59,165 nt of DNA from UBA4738 sp002413305 (lineage in GTDB: Bacteria; Actinomycetota; UBA4738): the NCBI GenBank assembly GCA_036847185.1, contig DAIUAM010000020.1:1-59165 (forward strand), in the 5' to 3' direction. The position numbers were made by a program, and so were the translations under genes. The notes under the pieces were generated by a model, which was not told the origin of the DNA, ran no database searches, and worked only from the letters and a program-made list of their open reading frames with translations. Of the stretch, positions 17,527 through 24,817 are shown piece by piece (position 1 is the first letter of the stretch; each line of letters begins with the position of its first letter).

Positions 17527-18003
17527 CTAGCTCTTGGGGAGGACTGACTCCGCAGGCTGAACGGAGGTGATCGGGTCGGCGTGTCGGTGAACGAGCCTCC
17601 AGCGGCCGTCCTCCCGGCGAAAGATGCTCGTGACCCGGAGATCCACCGGCGAGACATCCTCCCGTCCGCCCACTTTGGACTTGAGCCGCTCCACTTCGAC
17701 GACGTACGCAAGATCAGCCGTGACGTACTTCGATATGGCATCGAAGCTGCTGGCCTCGCCGTCCCGGTAGTGCGAAGCGGCACGCTTCATCGTTTCGACG
17801 ACCTGCGTCGACCCGCGTGCGAAGGGGCCGAAAGGGTTGCCGAGGGTTACGTCTTCTCGTGCGGAGAACAGCTCCTTGGCGGGCTCGTGGTTTCCCTTCA
17901 TGAACGCATCGAGCGCGAGATGGTATCGCTCGATGACTTGGTCCAGATCTTCGTCCGCGTCTCCAGCGCCCATCGCATCCATCCCCCCGTGGCTCGTTTG
18001 CAC
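17527..18003 (-). CDS. SnoaL/NTF2-like fold protein (DUF4440 type)
   Basis: An NTF2-like cone-fold protein of about 151-158 residues: IERYHLALDAFMKGNHEPAKELFS, VTLGNPFGPFARG, RVTSIFRREDGRWRLVHRHADPI. These domains act as small enzymes or ligand binders; no specific activity can be assigned. The start is GTG at 18003, or ATG at 17982, which has a purine-rich GGGGGG directly in front. The gene interrupts the otherwise conserved prs-rplY adjacency and looks AT-richer than its neighbours, which suggests a later insertion. Confidence 0.75.
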   Translation of the reverse strand: MQTSHGGMDAMGAGDADEDLDQVIERYHLALDAFMKGNHEPAKELFSAREDVTLGNPFGPFARGSTQVVETMKRAASHYRDGEASSFDAISKYVTADLAYVVEVERLKSKVGGREDVSPVDLRVTSIFRREDGRWRLVHRHADPITSVQPAESVLPKS

Positions 18004-18024
18004 TCACGCCGGGCCGAGTGAGAC

Positions 18025-19035
18025 CTAAGGCTGGTTCTCTCCGTGAAAGATCTCGGAGACCGACTCGTCTTCGAACACGGCCTGCAGCGCCGAGGCGATG
18101 ATCGGCGCGATGGAGATGACCGTCAGCTTCTCGCCAAGCACCTGCAGCTTGTCCTCCGGCACCGGAAGCGTGTTGCAGACCACCGTCTGCTTGATGGGAG
18201 CTTCGGCGAGGTTCTGCACGGCCTTGCCCGACAGCACCGCGTGGGTGGCGGCAGCGTAGATCGTCGCCGCCCCTTCCGCGGCCAGCGCTTTCGCCCCTTC
18301 GGCCACCGTCCCCGCCGTGTCGATCATGTCGTCGATGAGGATGCACGGACGGCCGGCGACCTGGCCGACCACCTCCAGGCGTTCGATCTTGTGCGCCTCG
18401 TACCGCGACCGCCGCTTGTAGATGTAGGCGAGGTCGGCGTGGAGATATTCGCGGAGCCGTTCGGCCGTCTTCACCCGCCCGGCGTCGGGCGCCACCACCA
18501 CCACGTCGTCCCCCACGTGGAGCTCGTCCCTGAGGTAGTCGGAGAGCACCGGGAGCGCGGTCAGGTGGTCGACGGGGAAGTTGAAGAACCCCTGGATCTG
18601 GCCGGAGTGGAGGTCGACCGATACCACGCGGTTCGCCCCCGCGGCGGAGAGGGTGTCGGCGACCAGCTTCGCGGAGATCGGTTCCCGCGCCAGAGCCTTC
18701 TTGTCCTGCCGTGAGTAGCCGTAGTACGGGATGACGGCCGTGATCCGCTTGGCCGACGCCCGCTTCAGCGCGTCGAGCATCACCAGCTGCTCCCAGATCG
18801 ACTCGTTGATCGGGTAGGCATGCGTCTGGATGACGAACACGTCGGTGCCCCGGACGCTCTCGTTCGGCCGGAAGTAGATCTCGCCGGAAGCGAAGCGGGT
18901 GAGCTTCGCGTCGGAGAGGCGGATGCCCAGGTGCTGGGCGATCTCCTCGGCGAGCGTCAGGTGGGTGGTGCCCGAGAAGACCATCATCCGCTTGCGGGTG
19001 ACGATCTCCCGGATCGAAGGGTCAGTCTGAGCCAC
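18025..19035 (-). CDS. prs: Ribose-phosphate pyrophosphokinase
   Basis: A 336-residue PRPP synthase making 5-phosphoribosyl-1-diphosphate from ribose 5-phosphate and ATP for purine, pyrimidine, His and Trp synthesis. Motifs: SGTTHLTLAEEIAQHLG, FASGEIYFRPNESVRG, YYGYSRQDKK, VSVDLHSGQIQGFF and the PRPP loop CILIDDMIDTAGTVAEG. The GTG start is fixed by AAAGGAG 6 nt upstream and overlaps the end of glmU by 14 nt. Its product is also needed by the anthranilate branch that starts in this window. Confidence 0.98.
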   Translation of the reverse strand: MAQTDPSIREIVTRKRMMVFSGTTHLTLAEEIAQHLGIRLSDAKLTRFASGEIYFRPNESVRGTDVFVIQTHAYPINESIWEQLVMLDALKRASAKRITAVIPYYGYSRQDKKALAREPISAKLVADTLSAAGANRVVSVDLHSGQIQGFFNFPVDHLTALPVLSDYLRDELHVGDDVVVVAPDAGRVKTAERLREYLHADLAYIYKRRSRYEAHKIERLEVVGQVAGRPCILIDDMIDTAGTVAEGAKALAAEGAATIYAAATHAVLSGKAVQNLAEAPIKQTVVCNTLPVPEDKLQVLGEKLTVISIAPIIASALQAVFEDESVSEIFHGENQP

Positions 19036-20488
19036 GCCTGCTCCTTTTGCTCGTCGTCCTCGTCGCCCGGCCCCTGGCTCCCGCGTCCTTCTTGCGCGCC
19101 TCACGCCGGCGTTCGTCGTAACCGGCGATCGTCCGCTGCTCCGTCCGCTCGACGGCCAGCGCGCCCGGTGGCACATCCTTCGTGATCACCGACCCCGCTC
19201 CGGTCCAAGAGTTCGCCCCCAACCTCACCGGTGCGACCAACATCGTATCCGAGCCGACGTGGACACCGTCACCGATGACGGTCCGGTGCTTCTCGAACCC
19301 GTCGTAATTGACGGTGACGGTCCCCGCGCCGAGGTTCGAACCCTCCCCGATCACCGCGTCGCCGACGTACGCGAGGTGGGGGACCTTGCTCCCCTTCCCG
19401 ACGCGGCTGGCCTTGACCTCGACGTACGTGCCGACCTTCGCGCCGTCCTCCAGGACCGTACCGGGCCGGAGGCTGGCGTACGGCCCTACGGTCGCGTGGC
19501 GGCCGATCTTCGACCCGTGGACCACCGCGAAGGTGATGCGGGCGCCGTCCGCGACCGTCGAATCGACCACTCGCGTGGCGGGGCCGATCGAGCAATCCCG
19601 CCCGATCCTCGTCGCCCCCTCCAGGAAGGTCAGCGGGAGGATGACCGTGTCGGGCCCGATGCGGACGTCGACGTCCACGAAGGAGGTCGAAGGGTCGGCG
19701 AACGTCACGCCTGCCGCCATATGCGCCTTGACGATCCGGTCGCGCATGACCCGGTTCACGGCGGCCAGGCCCGCCCGGCTGTTGAGCCCGAGCGCGCCGC
19801 CGAGGTCCACGGGCACGGCGGAGAGCCGTTCGCCCTTGTTCCGCAGGATGAACAGGACGTCGGGGAGGTAGTACTCGCGCAGGCGGTTCTCCCGTCCGAC
19901 CAGCGGGAGCGCCCCGTAGAGATCCTCGCGGCGGAACGCGTAGGCGAGCGTGGAGACCTCGCGGATCCGGCGCTGCTCCGGCGAAGCGTCGGCCTCCTGG
20001 ACGATGTCCTTCAGCTCGCTGCCCTCGCGGACCACCCGGCCGTAGCCCGTGGGATCGTCGACCACCGTGGTGAGGATGGTCGCCGCGGCCTTCGTCCGGC
20101 GATGGGTCCCGAGCAAGGTTCGAACGTGCCCGGCGGCGATCAGCGGGTCGTCGCCGGCCAGGACCACCACATCCTGCGCGCCCTCGGTGACCTGCTCCGC
20201 CGCCGCCGTGGCGTGTCCGGTCCCGAGCAGCTGATGCTGCACGACGAACACCGGCGGCGGCTTGATGTTCCAGCCTCGGACGGCCTGTTCGACCTCCTCG
20301 GCCCCGTGGCCCGCCACGATGACCAGCACGTCGGGCCGGGCGGCTCTGGCGGCCTGCAGGACGTGCCACAGGCTGGGGCGGCCGGCGACCGGATGGAGGA
20401 CCTTCGGCAGCGCCGACTTCATCCGCTTGCCCTTGCCGGCCGCGAGCACCACGACGGCCAGCTTGCGGCGAGTGCGGGACGAAGCCAA
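19022..20488 (-). CDS. glmU: Bifunctional GlmU (GlcN-1-P acetyltransferase / UDP-GlcNAc pyrophosphorylase)
   Basis: A 488-residue enzyme making UDP-GlcNAc for peptidoglycan. The N-terminal pyrophosphorylase shows VVLAAGKGKRMKSALPKVLH, QLLGTGHATAAA, LAGDDPLI and ATILTTVVDDPTGYGRVVR. The C-terminal left-handed beta helix has IGPDTVILPLTFLEGATRIG, RPGTVLEDGAKVGTYVEVKA, VPHLAYVGDAVIGEGSNLGA and the acetyltransferase His/Asn region VNYDGFEKHRT. A basic tail follows. It starts at TTG with AAAGGAA upstream. Confidence 0.98.
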   Translation of the reverse strand: MASSRTRRKLAVVVLAAGKGKRMKSALPKVLHPVAGRPSLWHVLQAARAARPDVLVIVAGHGAEEVEQAVRGWNIKPPPVFVVQHQLLGTGHATAAAEQVTEGAQDVVVLAGDDPLIAAGHVRTLLGTHRRTKAAATILTTVVDDPTGYGRVVREGSELKDIVQEADASPEQRRIREVSTLAYAFRREDLYGALPLVGRENRLREYYLPDVLFILRNKGERLSAVPVDLGGALGLNSRAGLAAVNRVMRDRIVKAHMAAGVTFADPSTSFVDVDVRIGPDTVILPLTFLEGATRIGRDCSIGPATRVVDSTVADGARITFAVVHGSKIGRHATVGPYASLRPGTVLEDGAKVGTYVEVKASRVGKGSKVPHLAYVGDAVIGEGSNLGAGTVTVNYDGFEKHRTVIGDGVHVGSDTMLVAPVRLGANSWTGAGSVITKDVPPGALAVERTEQRTIAGYDERRREARKKDAGARGRATRTTSKRSRRGSD

Positions 20489-20545
20489 CGCGTTCCTTTC
20501 GGTCGATTGCGAAAGCCCGGCCCCCCGGGCATCCCGGCACCGCGG

Positions 20546-20551
20546 ATTATC
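20546..20551 (-). promoter_or_regulatory. Putative -10 box of glmU-prs
   Basis: GATAAT on the minus strand is located 57 nt upstream of the glmU TTG, between glmU and tRNA-Gln. A GC-rich run lies between it and the start codon. No good -35 is visible. Confidence 0.3.
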
Positions 20552-20629
20552 TCATCCGGCCGAGTCGTCCCGGAACCGGCCCTCGGGCGATGTCATCCGG
20601 CGAAGCCGGGCGGTATCGTGGGCCGCCGA

Positions 20630-20704
20630 TGGGCCTTCGTCCAATTGGCAGGACGCCGGGTTTTGGTCCCGGAAATCCGCGTTCGAGTCGCGGGGGCCCA
20701 GCCA
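20630..20704 (+). tRNA. tRNA-Gln (anticodon UUG), CCA encoded
   Basis: A cloverleaf with acceptor TGGGCC/GGCCCA (the U1-A72 start is typical for bacterial tRNA-Gln), anticodon stem CCGGG/CCCGG around TTTTGGT (anticodon UUG), T arm CCGCG-TTCGAGT-CGCGG, discriminator G and a genomically encoded CCA at 20702-20704. It lies in the divergent space next to glmU. Confidence 0.95.
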
Positions 20705-20712
20705 GGGGGCGT

Positions 20713-21033
20713 CTAGGTGAGCGCGGCCACGCTCGTCGCATCTCCCGCGTGGCGTCGCGTCCCTCGCTCCCAACCGATCATGCCGAACGCGAGGACCAGT
20801 CCAGCGAGAGCGATGGCAAAGCGGAGCGTCAGTCGCGGATCACGCTGCAAGATGACCGCGTTTGGGATGCGGACACCCGACGACGGCGCGATGTGCGAGG
20901 CGTCCGACAAGCACACGACACCGTTGACGTGAAACCCCGCAGGGCAGACTGACGGAACAACTGCAGCGGTCGCAGCGAATACCCCGACGAGCACAAGCGC
21001 GAGGACGCACACCACGACCATGCGGCGGTTCAC
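20713..21033 (-). CDS. Small two-helix membrane protein of unknown function
   Basis: About 106 residues, starting at GTG (VNRRMVV) or the internal ATG. Two hydrophobic helices lie near residues 6-26 and 72-93. The loop between them contains a Cys pair (VCPAGFHVNGVVC) that would be extracytoplasmic. I recognise no family. It ends 8 nt from the 3' end of tRNA-Gln on the opposite strand, and the segment 20713-21110 looks less GC-rich than the surroundings. It could be a laterally acquired or poorly conserved gene. Confidence 0.5.
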   Translation of the reverse strand: MNRRMVVVCVLALVLVGVFAATAAVVPSVCPAGFHVNGVVCLSDASHIAPSSGVRIPNAVILQRDPRLTLRFAIALAGLVLAFGMIGWERGTRRHAGDATSVAALT

Positions 21034-21113
21034 GTGGTGATCATCGACAGGCCCTCTCAGTGTCTTGACCTGCCGAGACTTGAGCCGAGCCGACCCGCTA
21101 CCAAGGCATGACG

Positions 21114-22025
21114 TCAGGCGTCTTGGGCCGATCGTCCGCCATCCACCGACGGCCATGACTCGACTTCGATTGCGCCGTCGACAGAGATCGACGGCTCTTC
21201 TCGGAAGAGCCCGACGACCGTGGGGCCGCTGCCGGTCATGACGACGCCGGCGGCGCCGGCGGCTTGGAGACGGGCTTTGGCTTCGGTGATCGCCGGATGG
21301 CGCCGCGTGACCGGCGCCTCCAGGTCGTTGAAGAGCAGGCGGCCCACGGATCCGACGTCGCCGTCGGCCGCGGTCGCGGCCGCGCACAGGGCCGCGGGAT
21401 CGGGGCCGGTCACCTCGCCGTCCTCGTCCCACCAGCGGTACGCGTCTGCAGTGGAGACCGCGAACGGGAGCGGGAGGATGAGCCACCGGAACGCCGGGGT
21501 CGGGAACGGCTCCAGGAGCTCCCCTCGGCCTCGAGCCATGAGGGGCGCGCCGAACAGCAGGGCCGGGACGTCGCTCCCCACACGCGCGGCGACGTCCATC
21601 AGCGACCCGGCGTCCAGGCCGGCGCCCCACAGCCGGTTCAGCGCGTGGAGCGTGGCAGCCGCATCGGCGCTCCCTCCACCCAGCCCCGCCGCGGAGGGGA
21701 CGCGCTTGTGGAGGGTGATCTCTGCGAACCCCTTCGTGCCCCCACGCCCGGCAAGCTCGGTTGCGGCCCGGACCACCAGGTTCGACTCGTCGGCAGGGAC
21801 GCCGGCGACCAGGTCCGGATCGCCGGTCAGCCGCAGCTCGAGCGAGAGCGTCCGGAACAGACCGGGCTCGGCCGATGCGTGGATCGTGAGCCGGTCGGCC
21901 AAGGAGATCGGCAGGATCGCCGTCTCCACCTCGTGATAGCCGTCAGGGCGGCGTCCGAGCACGCGCAGGAACAGGTTGAGCTTCGCGTGGGCGTCGACGA
22001 TCTCGGTATTGGACGAAGCGCTCAC
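21114..22025 (-). CDS. ispE: 4-diphosphocytidyl-2-C-methyl-D-erythritol kinase
   Basis: A 303-residue GHMP kinase of the MEP isoprenoid pathway. Motifs: DAHAKLNLFLRVLGRRPDGY, the ATP-binding loop RVPSAAGLGGGSADAAATL, RVGSDVPALLFGAPLMARGRG and AAGVVMTGSGPTVVGLF. Start GTG at VSASSNTE, forming a GTGA overlap with the rsmA stop, so the two genes are coupled. The rsmA-ispE pair is standard in Actinobacteria. A somewhat divergent C-terminal tail of about 25 residues follows the last motif. Confidence 0.97.
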   Translation of the reverse strand: MSASSNTEIVDAHAKLNLFLRVLGRRPDGYHEVETAILPISLADRLTIHASAEPGLFRTLSLELRLTGDPDLVAGVPADESNLVVRAATELAGRGGTKGFAEITLHKRVPSAAGLGGGSADAAATLHALNRLWGAGLDAGSLMDVAARVGSDVPALLFGAPLMARGRGELLEPFPTPAFRWLILPLPFAVSTADAYRWWDEDGEVTGPDPAALCAAATAADGDVGSVGRLLFNDLEAPVTRRHPAITEAKARLQAAGAAGVVMTGSGPTVVGLFREEPSISVDGAIEVESWPSVDGGRSAQDA

Positions 22026-22870
22026 TCCGGCCCCTCGCTGAGCCGTTCGGTCAGGCACCCGAACTCCGCCAGCCCGAGCTCCTCCGGCCGGGCGTTCGGC
22101 GCGATCCCACAGGCCTCCAGCACGCCCGCGGCGACCGCGCGATCGACCCCAAGCCGGATCATCGCCGACCGCATCGTCTTGCGCCGCTCCGCGAAGGAGA
22201 CCCGTATCACCGTGAACAGCCGCTCCCGGTCGGCGGCGACGGGCGGCGCGTGCCGAACCAGCGAGACCAGCACGGATTCGACCTGCGGACGGGGCCAGAA
22301 CACGCTGGCGGGGACGCGTCGAACCACTTTCGCCTCGGCCCAGTAGGCGACCCGGAGGCTCACCCCACCGAACTGCGCGGCCCCGGGCCTCGCGGCGAGG
22401 CGTTCGCCCACCTCGCGCTGGACCATCACCAGCAAGCGCCGGATGCGGGGCTCGGACTCCAGTGCCCGCACCACCACGGGCGTGGCCACGTTGTACGGGA
22501 GGTTCGCCACCATGGCCCACTCGGCGCCCTCGGGCCCCAGGATGGCGGCCCAGTCCGCGTCCATCGCGTCGGCCACCACCACCCGAACCCGGTTCCCGAA
22601 CGGAGCCACCGCCTCCGACAGGGCGGGCACCAGCTTCGGGTCGACCTCGAGGGCGACCACGTCAGCCCCTGCCTCCGCCAGCGCCATCGTGAGCGAACCG
22701 AGTCCCGCACCAACCTCCAGCACGCGGCTCCCCGGCCGGACGCCGGCCAGCTCGACGATCCTGCGAGCAAGGGACGGTTCGATCAGGAAGTGCTGGCCGA
22801 GCGACTTCCGCGGCCGGATGCCGTGCCGGGCGGCCAGGCGGCGGATCGCGGCAGGGGTGAGAGGACCCAC
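22022..22870 (-). CDS. rsmA: 16S rRNA dimethyladenosine transferase
   Basis: A 282-residue KsgA/RsmA that dimethylates two adjacent adenines near the 3' end of 16S rRNA. Motifs: RKSLGQHFLIEPSLARRIV, VLEVGAGLGSLTMALAEAG (SAM binding), VVADAMDADW, ANLPYNVATPVV (catalytic NLPY) and the C-terminal WPRPQVESVLVSL. I chose GTG (VGPLTPAAIRR) because the upstream part of the open frame is low-complexity Ser/Arg/Pro and overlaps the preceding gene. The stop overlaps ispE by 4 nt. Confidence 0.95.
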   Translation of the reverse strand: MGPLTPAAIRRLAARHGIRPRKSLGQHFLIEPSLARRIVELAGVRPGSRVLEVGAGLGSLTMALAEAGADVVALEVDPKLVPALSEAVAPFGNRVRVVVADAMDADWAAILGPEGAEWAMVANLPYNVATPVVVRALESEPRIRRLLVMVQREVGERLAARPGAAQFGGVSLRVAYWAEAKVVRRVPASVFWPRPQVESVLVSLVRHAPPVAADRERLFTVIRVSFAERRKTMRSAMIRLGVDRAVAAGVLEACGIAPNARPEELGLAEFGCLTERLSEGPE

Positions 22871-22883
22871 CGGGTCCGCGGCG

Positions 22884-23798
22884 CTACCAGGAGACGGTGA
22901 CCCGGGCGACCCCCTGCCCGAGCGGCGCGATCTGGGCGAAGGCCGTCTGGCAGAGGTCGATGATCCGTCCCGGGACGCCGTAGGGGCCACGGTCGTCGAT
23001 TATCACCCCCACGGACTTGCCGTTGTCCAGGTTGGTGACCGTGACCCACGTTCCCTTCGGCAGGGTGAGGTTCGCCGCACACATCCCGGTCCTCGAGTAC
23101 CAGGATCCCTGGCCCGTCTCGCTCCCGTGGCCCGCCGGCTCGGGCAGACCGCGTTCGACGATCTGGTCGGCCGGTGATGAGAGGACCTGCTCGGCGAGCA
23201 GGATTCGGCCGGCCTCCAAGCCGTTCCGGTAGACGATCCGGTAGGTCCGGCGTGCGCTCCCGCCGACCCCCGGTTGCACCACGACGATCTGGTCAGCGGC
23301 CAGATCCTTCGAGTATTGGGTGAGGGTTTGGAACGGCAGGGCCTCGGTGACCGTCACCACCGTTTCTCGGACCCGAACCACCCGGATCACCGCTCCCCAC
23401 GACAGGGTGGTCTCCACGGTGGGCCGGACGATGTCCCGCGGGTGCAGCTTCACACCCATCGCGGCCAGGAGGTACGAGACGGTCGCGGCGTTCGTGAGCA
23501 CGACCACCGGGCCCTTGGTCCCGACCTTCACGCCGAGCGCCAGGAAACTCATGCCGTCCGGCATCCCCGGCGACGGGTTCGGCATGGCAGCAAGGTCTTC
23601 GATAGAGCGATCGGGCTGCGGCCGGACCCACACGTCGGCCCCGGCGATCACGATCCGGGGATCCGGGGCGACGCTCAAGTTGAAGCTCGAAGTCGCGCCG
23701 AAGCTCGGCCACGGATTGAGTATCGAGTTCGAGAGGAAGCTTGCAACGGCAAGGACGGCGAGGACGGGAAGTCCACCGCGTCGTACCCTCACGAACAT
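22884..23798 (-). CDS. DUF348-G5-RlpA cell-wall protein (RpfB-like with a 3D/RlpA C-terminus)
   Basis: A 304-residue exported or membrane-anchored protein. A signal-anchor helix lies near residues 10-30. A DUF348-like ubiquitin-fold repeat follows (VVVLTNAATVSYLLAAMGVK), then a G5 domain (ETVVTVTEALPFQTLTQYS to about residue 220), and a C-terminal double-psi barrel of the RlpA/3D type (GQGSWYSRTGMCAANLTLP, VTVTNLDNGKSVGVIIDDRG, RIIDLCQTAFAQIAPL). In many Actinobacteria this locus between tatD and rsmA encodes RpfB, which has a lysozyme-like Rpf domain instead. It probably binds or remodels peptidoglycan during growth or resuscitation. A start at ATG (MFVRVRRGG) fits the signal. Confidence 0.85.
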   Translation of the reverse strand: MFVRVRRGGLPVLAVLAVASFLSNSILNPWPSFGATSSFNLSVAPDPRIVIAGADVWVRPQPDRSIEDLAAMPNPSPGMPDGMSFLALGVKVGTKGPVVVLTNAATVSYLLAAMGVKLHPRDIVRPTVETTLSWGAVIRVVRVRETVVTVTEALPFQTLTQYSKDLAADQIVVVQPGVGGSARRTYRIVYRNGLEAGRILLAEQVLSSPADQIVERGLPEPAGHGSETGQGSWYSRTGMCAANLTLPKGTWVTVTNLDNGKSVGVIIDDRGPYGVPGRIIDLCQTAFAQIAPLGQGVARVTVSW

Positions 23799-23877
23799 GT
23801 CCACACCATCCCAAGCGCTGCACAGTGGGGAAGTCCACCGCCGCTCGGCGATCCTGCGCGAAGCGAAGCCCGGAGAC

Positions 23878-23905
23878 CCTATCAAAGCCTCAACCTCAAG
23901 TGCAA
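23878..23905 (-). promoter_or_regulatory. Putative promoter of the DUF348-G5-RlpA gene
   Basis: On the minus strand TTGCAC (23900-23905) lies 16 nt before GATAGG (23878-23883), in the 157-nt gap after tatD. The transcript leader would be about 75 nt. No riboswitch fold was recognised in this gap. Confidence 0.35.
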
Positions 23906-23955
23906 CCTGCCGTCCGAACGGGTGTTCGACAGGTTCGGGAGGTCAGGGCGAAGCT

Positions 23956-24807
23956 TCAGCGGATGAGCGGGAACGCGGCGAGGGCATTCGCCGTCGTCCG
24001 AGCGACCATCCCATGGAGGTCGAGGTTTCGAACCTCGCTCAGGATGCGCAGGGTTTCGAGCACGTTCGCGGGATGGTTGTCGGAGCCGCGCAGCGCTTGT
24101 GGCGTGAGGAACGGGCTGTCCGTTTCGACCAGGATGCGGTCGGCGGAGAGCGCCCCCGCCGCCCGCCGCAGGTGCTCCGTCTTCGGGTACGTCAGGTTGC
24201 CGGCGAAGGAGACGAAGTAGCCACGGGATTCGGCTTCGGCCGCCAGGCGCTCGTCCCCGGAGAAGCAGTGCAGGACGACCCGCTCCGCTCCCTCCTCCTC
24301 CAGGATCCGCATCGCGTCCTCCCACGCATCCCGGACGTGGACGACGAGCGGCTTGCCCGACTCGCGGGACAGGCCGATGTGGGTTCGGAACGCGCGGTGC
24401 TGATCCCCCACCGGCGAGAGCCGCCGGTAGTAGTCGAGTCCCGTCTCCCCGACCCCCACCACCATGGGGTCGGCCAGGAGCTCCTCGATGACCGAACCCG
24501 CCCGCCGATCGAACGCGCTGGCCGTGTGGGGATGCATGCCGGCCGTGGCGAACACCCCTCGGAAGGATTGGGCGAGCTCGGCCGCGCGACGGCTCGTCTC
24601 GGGGTCGATCCCCACGCAGACCATCCGCCCGACCCCCGCCTCCTTGGCCGTCGACACCACCGCGGCCGCCTCCTCGTCCATCAGGAACAGGTGGCAGTGG
24701 CTGTCGACCGCTCCTCCGTCATCGGGCGCGGAGCCGGGTGGGGGCTCGACCTCCGCCTCCAGGACCGGAGGCGGATCGAGGGCTGAGCGCGCGTCGGGGT
24801 CCACCAC
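23956..24807 (-). CDS. tatD: TatD family metal-dependent deoxyribonuclease/hydrolase
   Basis: A 283-residue TIM-barrel metal hydrolase of the TatD family (3'-5' DNase activity is known for E. coli TatD). Metal-binding motifs: AVDSHCHLFL, ATAGMHPHTA, VGVGETGLDYYR, PLVVHVRDAWEDA, VLHCFSGDE, RILVETDSPFL. The N-terminal 33 residues are Pro/Glu-rich. It lies 10 nt downstream of metG, the usual metG-tatD order, and starts with GTG. Confidence 0.95.
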   Translation of the reverse strand: MVDPDARSALDPPPVLEAEVEPPPGSAPDDGGAVDSHCHLFLMDEEAAAVVSTAKEAGVGRMVCVGIDPETSRRAAELAQSFRGVFATAGMHPHTASAFDRRAGSVIEELLADPMVVGVGETGLDYYRRLSPVGDQHRAFRTHIGLSRESGKPLVVHVRDAWEDAMRILEEEGAERVVLHCFSGDERLAAEAESRGYFVSFAGNLTYPKTEHLRRAAGALSADRILVETDSPFLTPQALRGSDNHPANVLETLRILSEVRNLDLHGMVARTTANALAAFPLIR

Positions 24808-24817
24808 GGGTTGAGGG

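Noticed and set aside
23799..23955. Cyclic di-AMP riboswitch before the DUF348-G5-RlpA gene, as known for rpf-like genes
   Set aside because: I could not find the conserved core of that riboswitch; only a plausible -35/-10 pair is visible.
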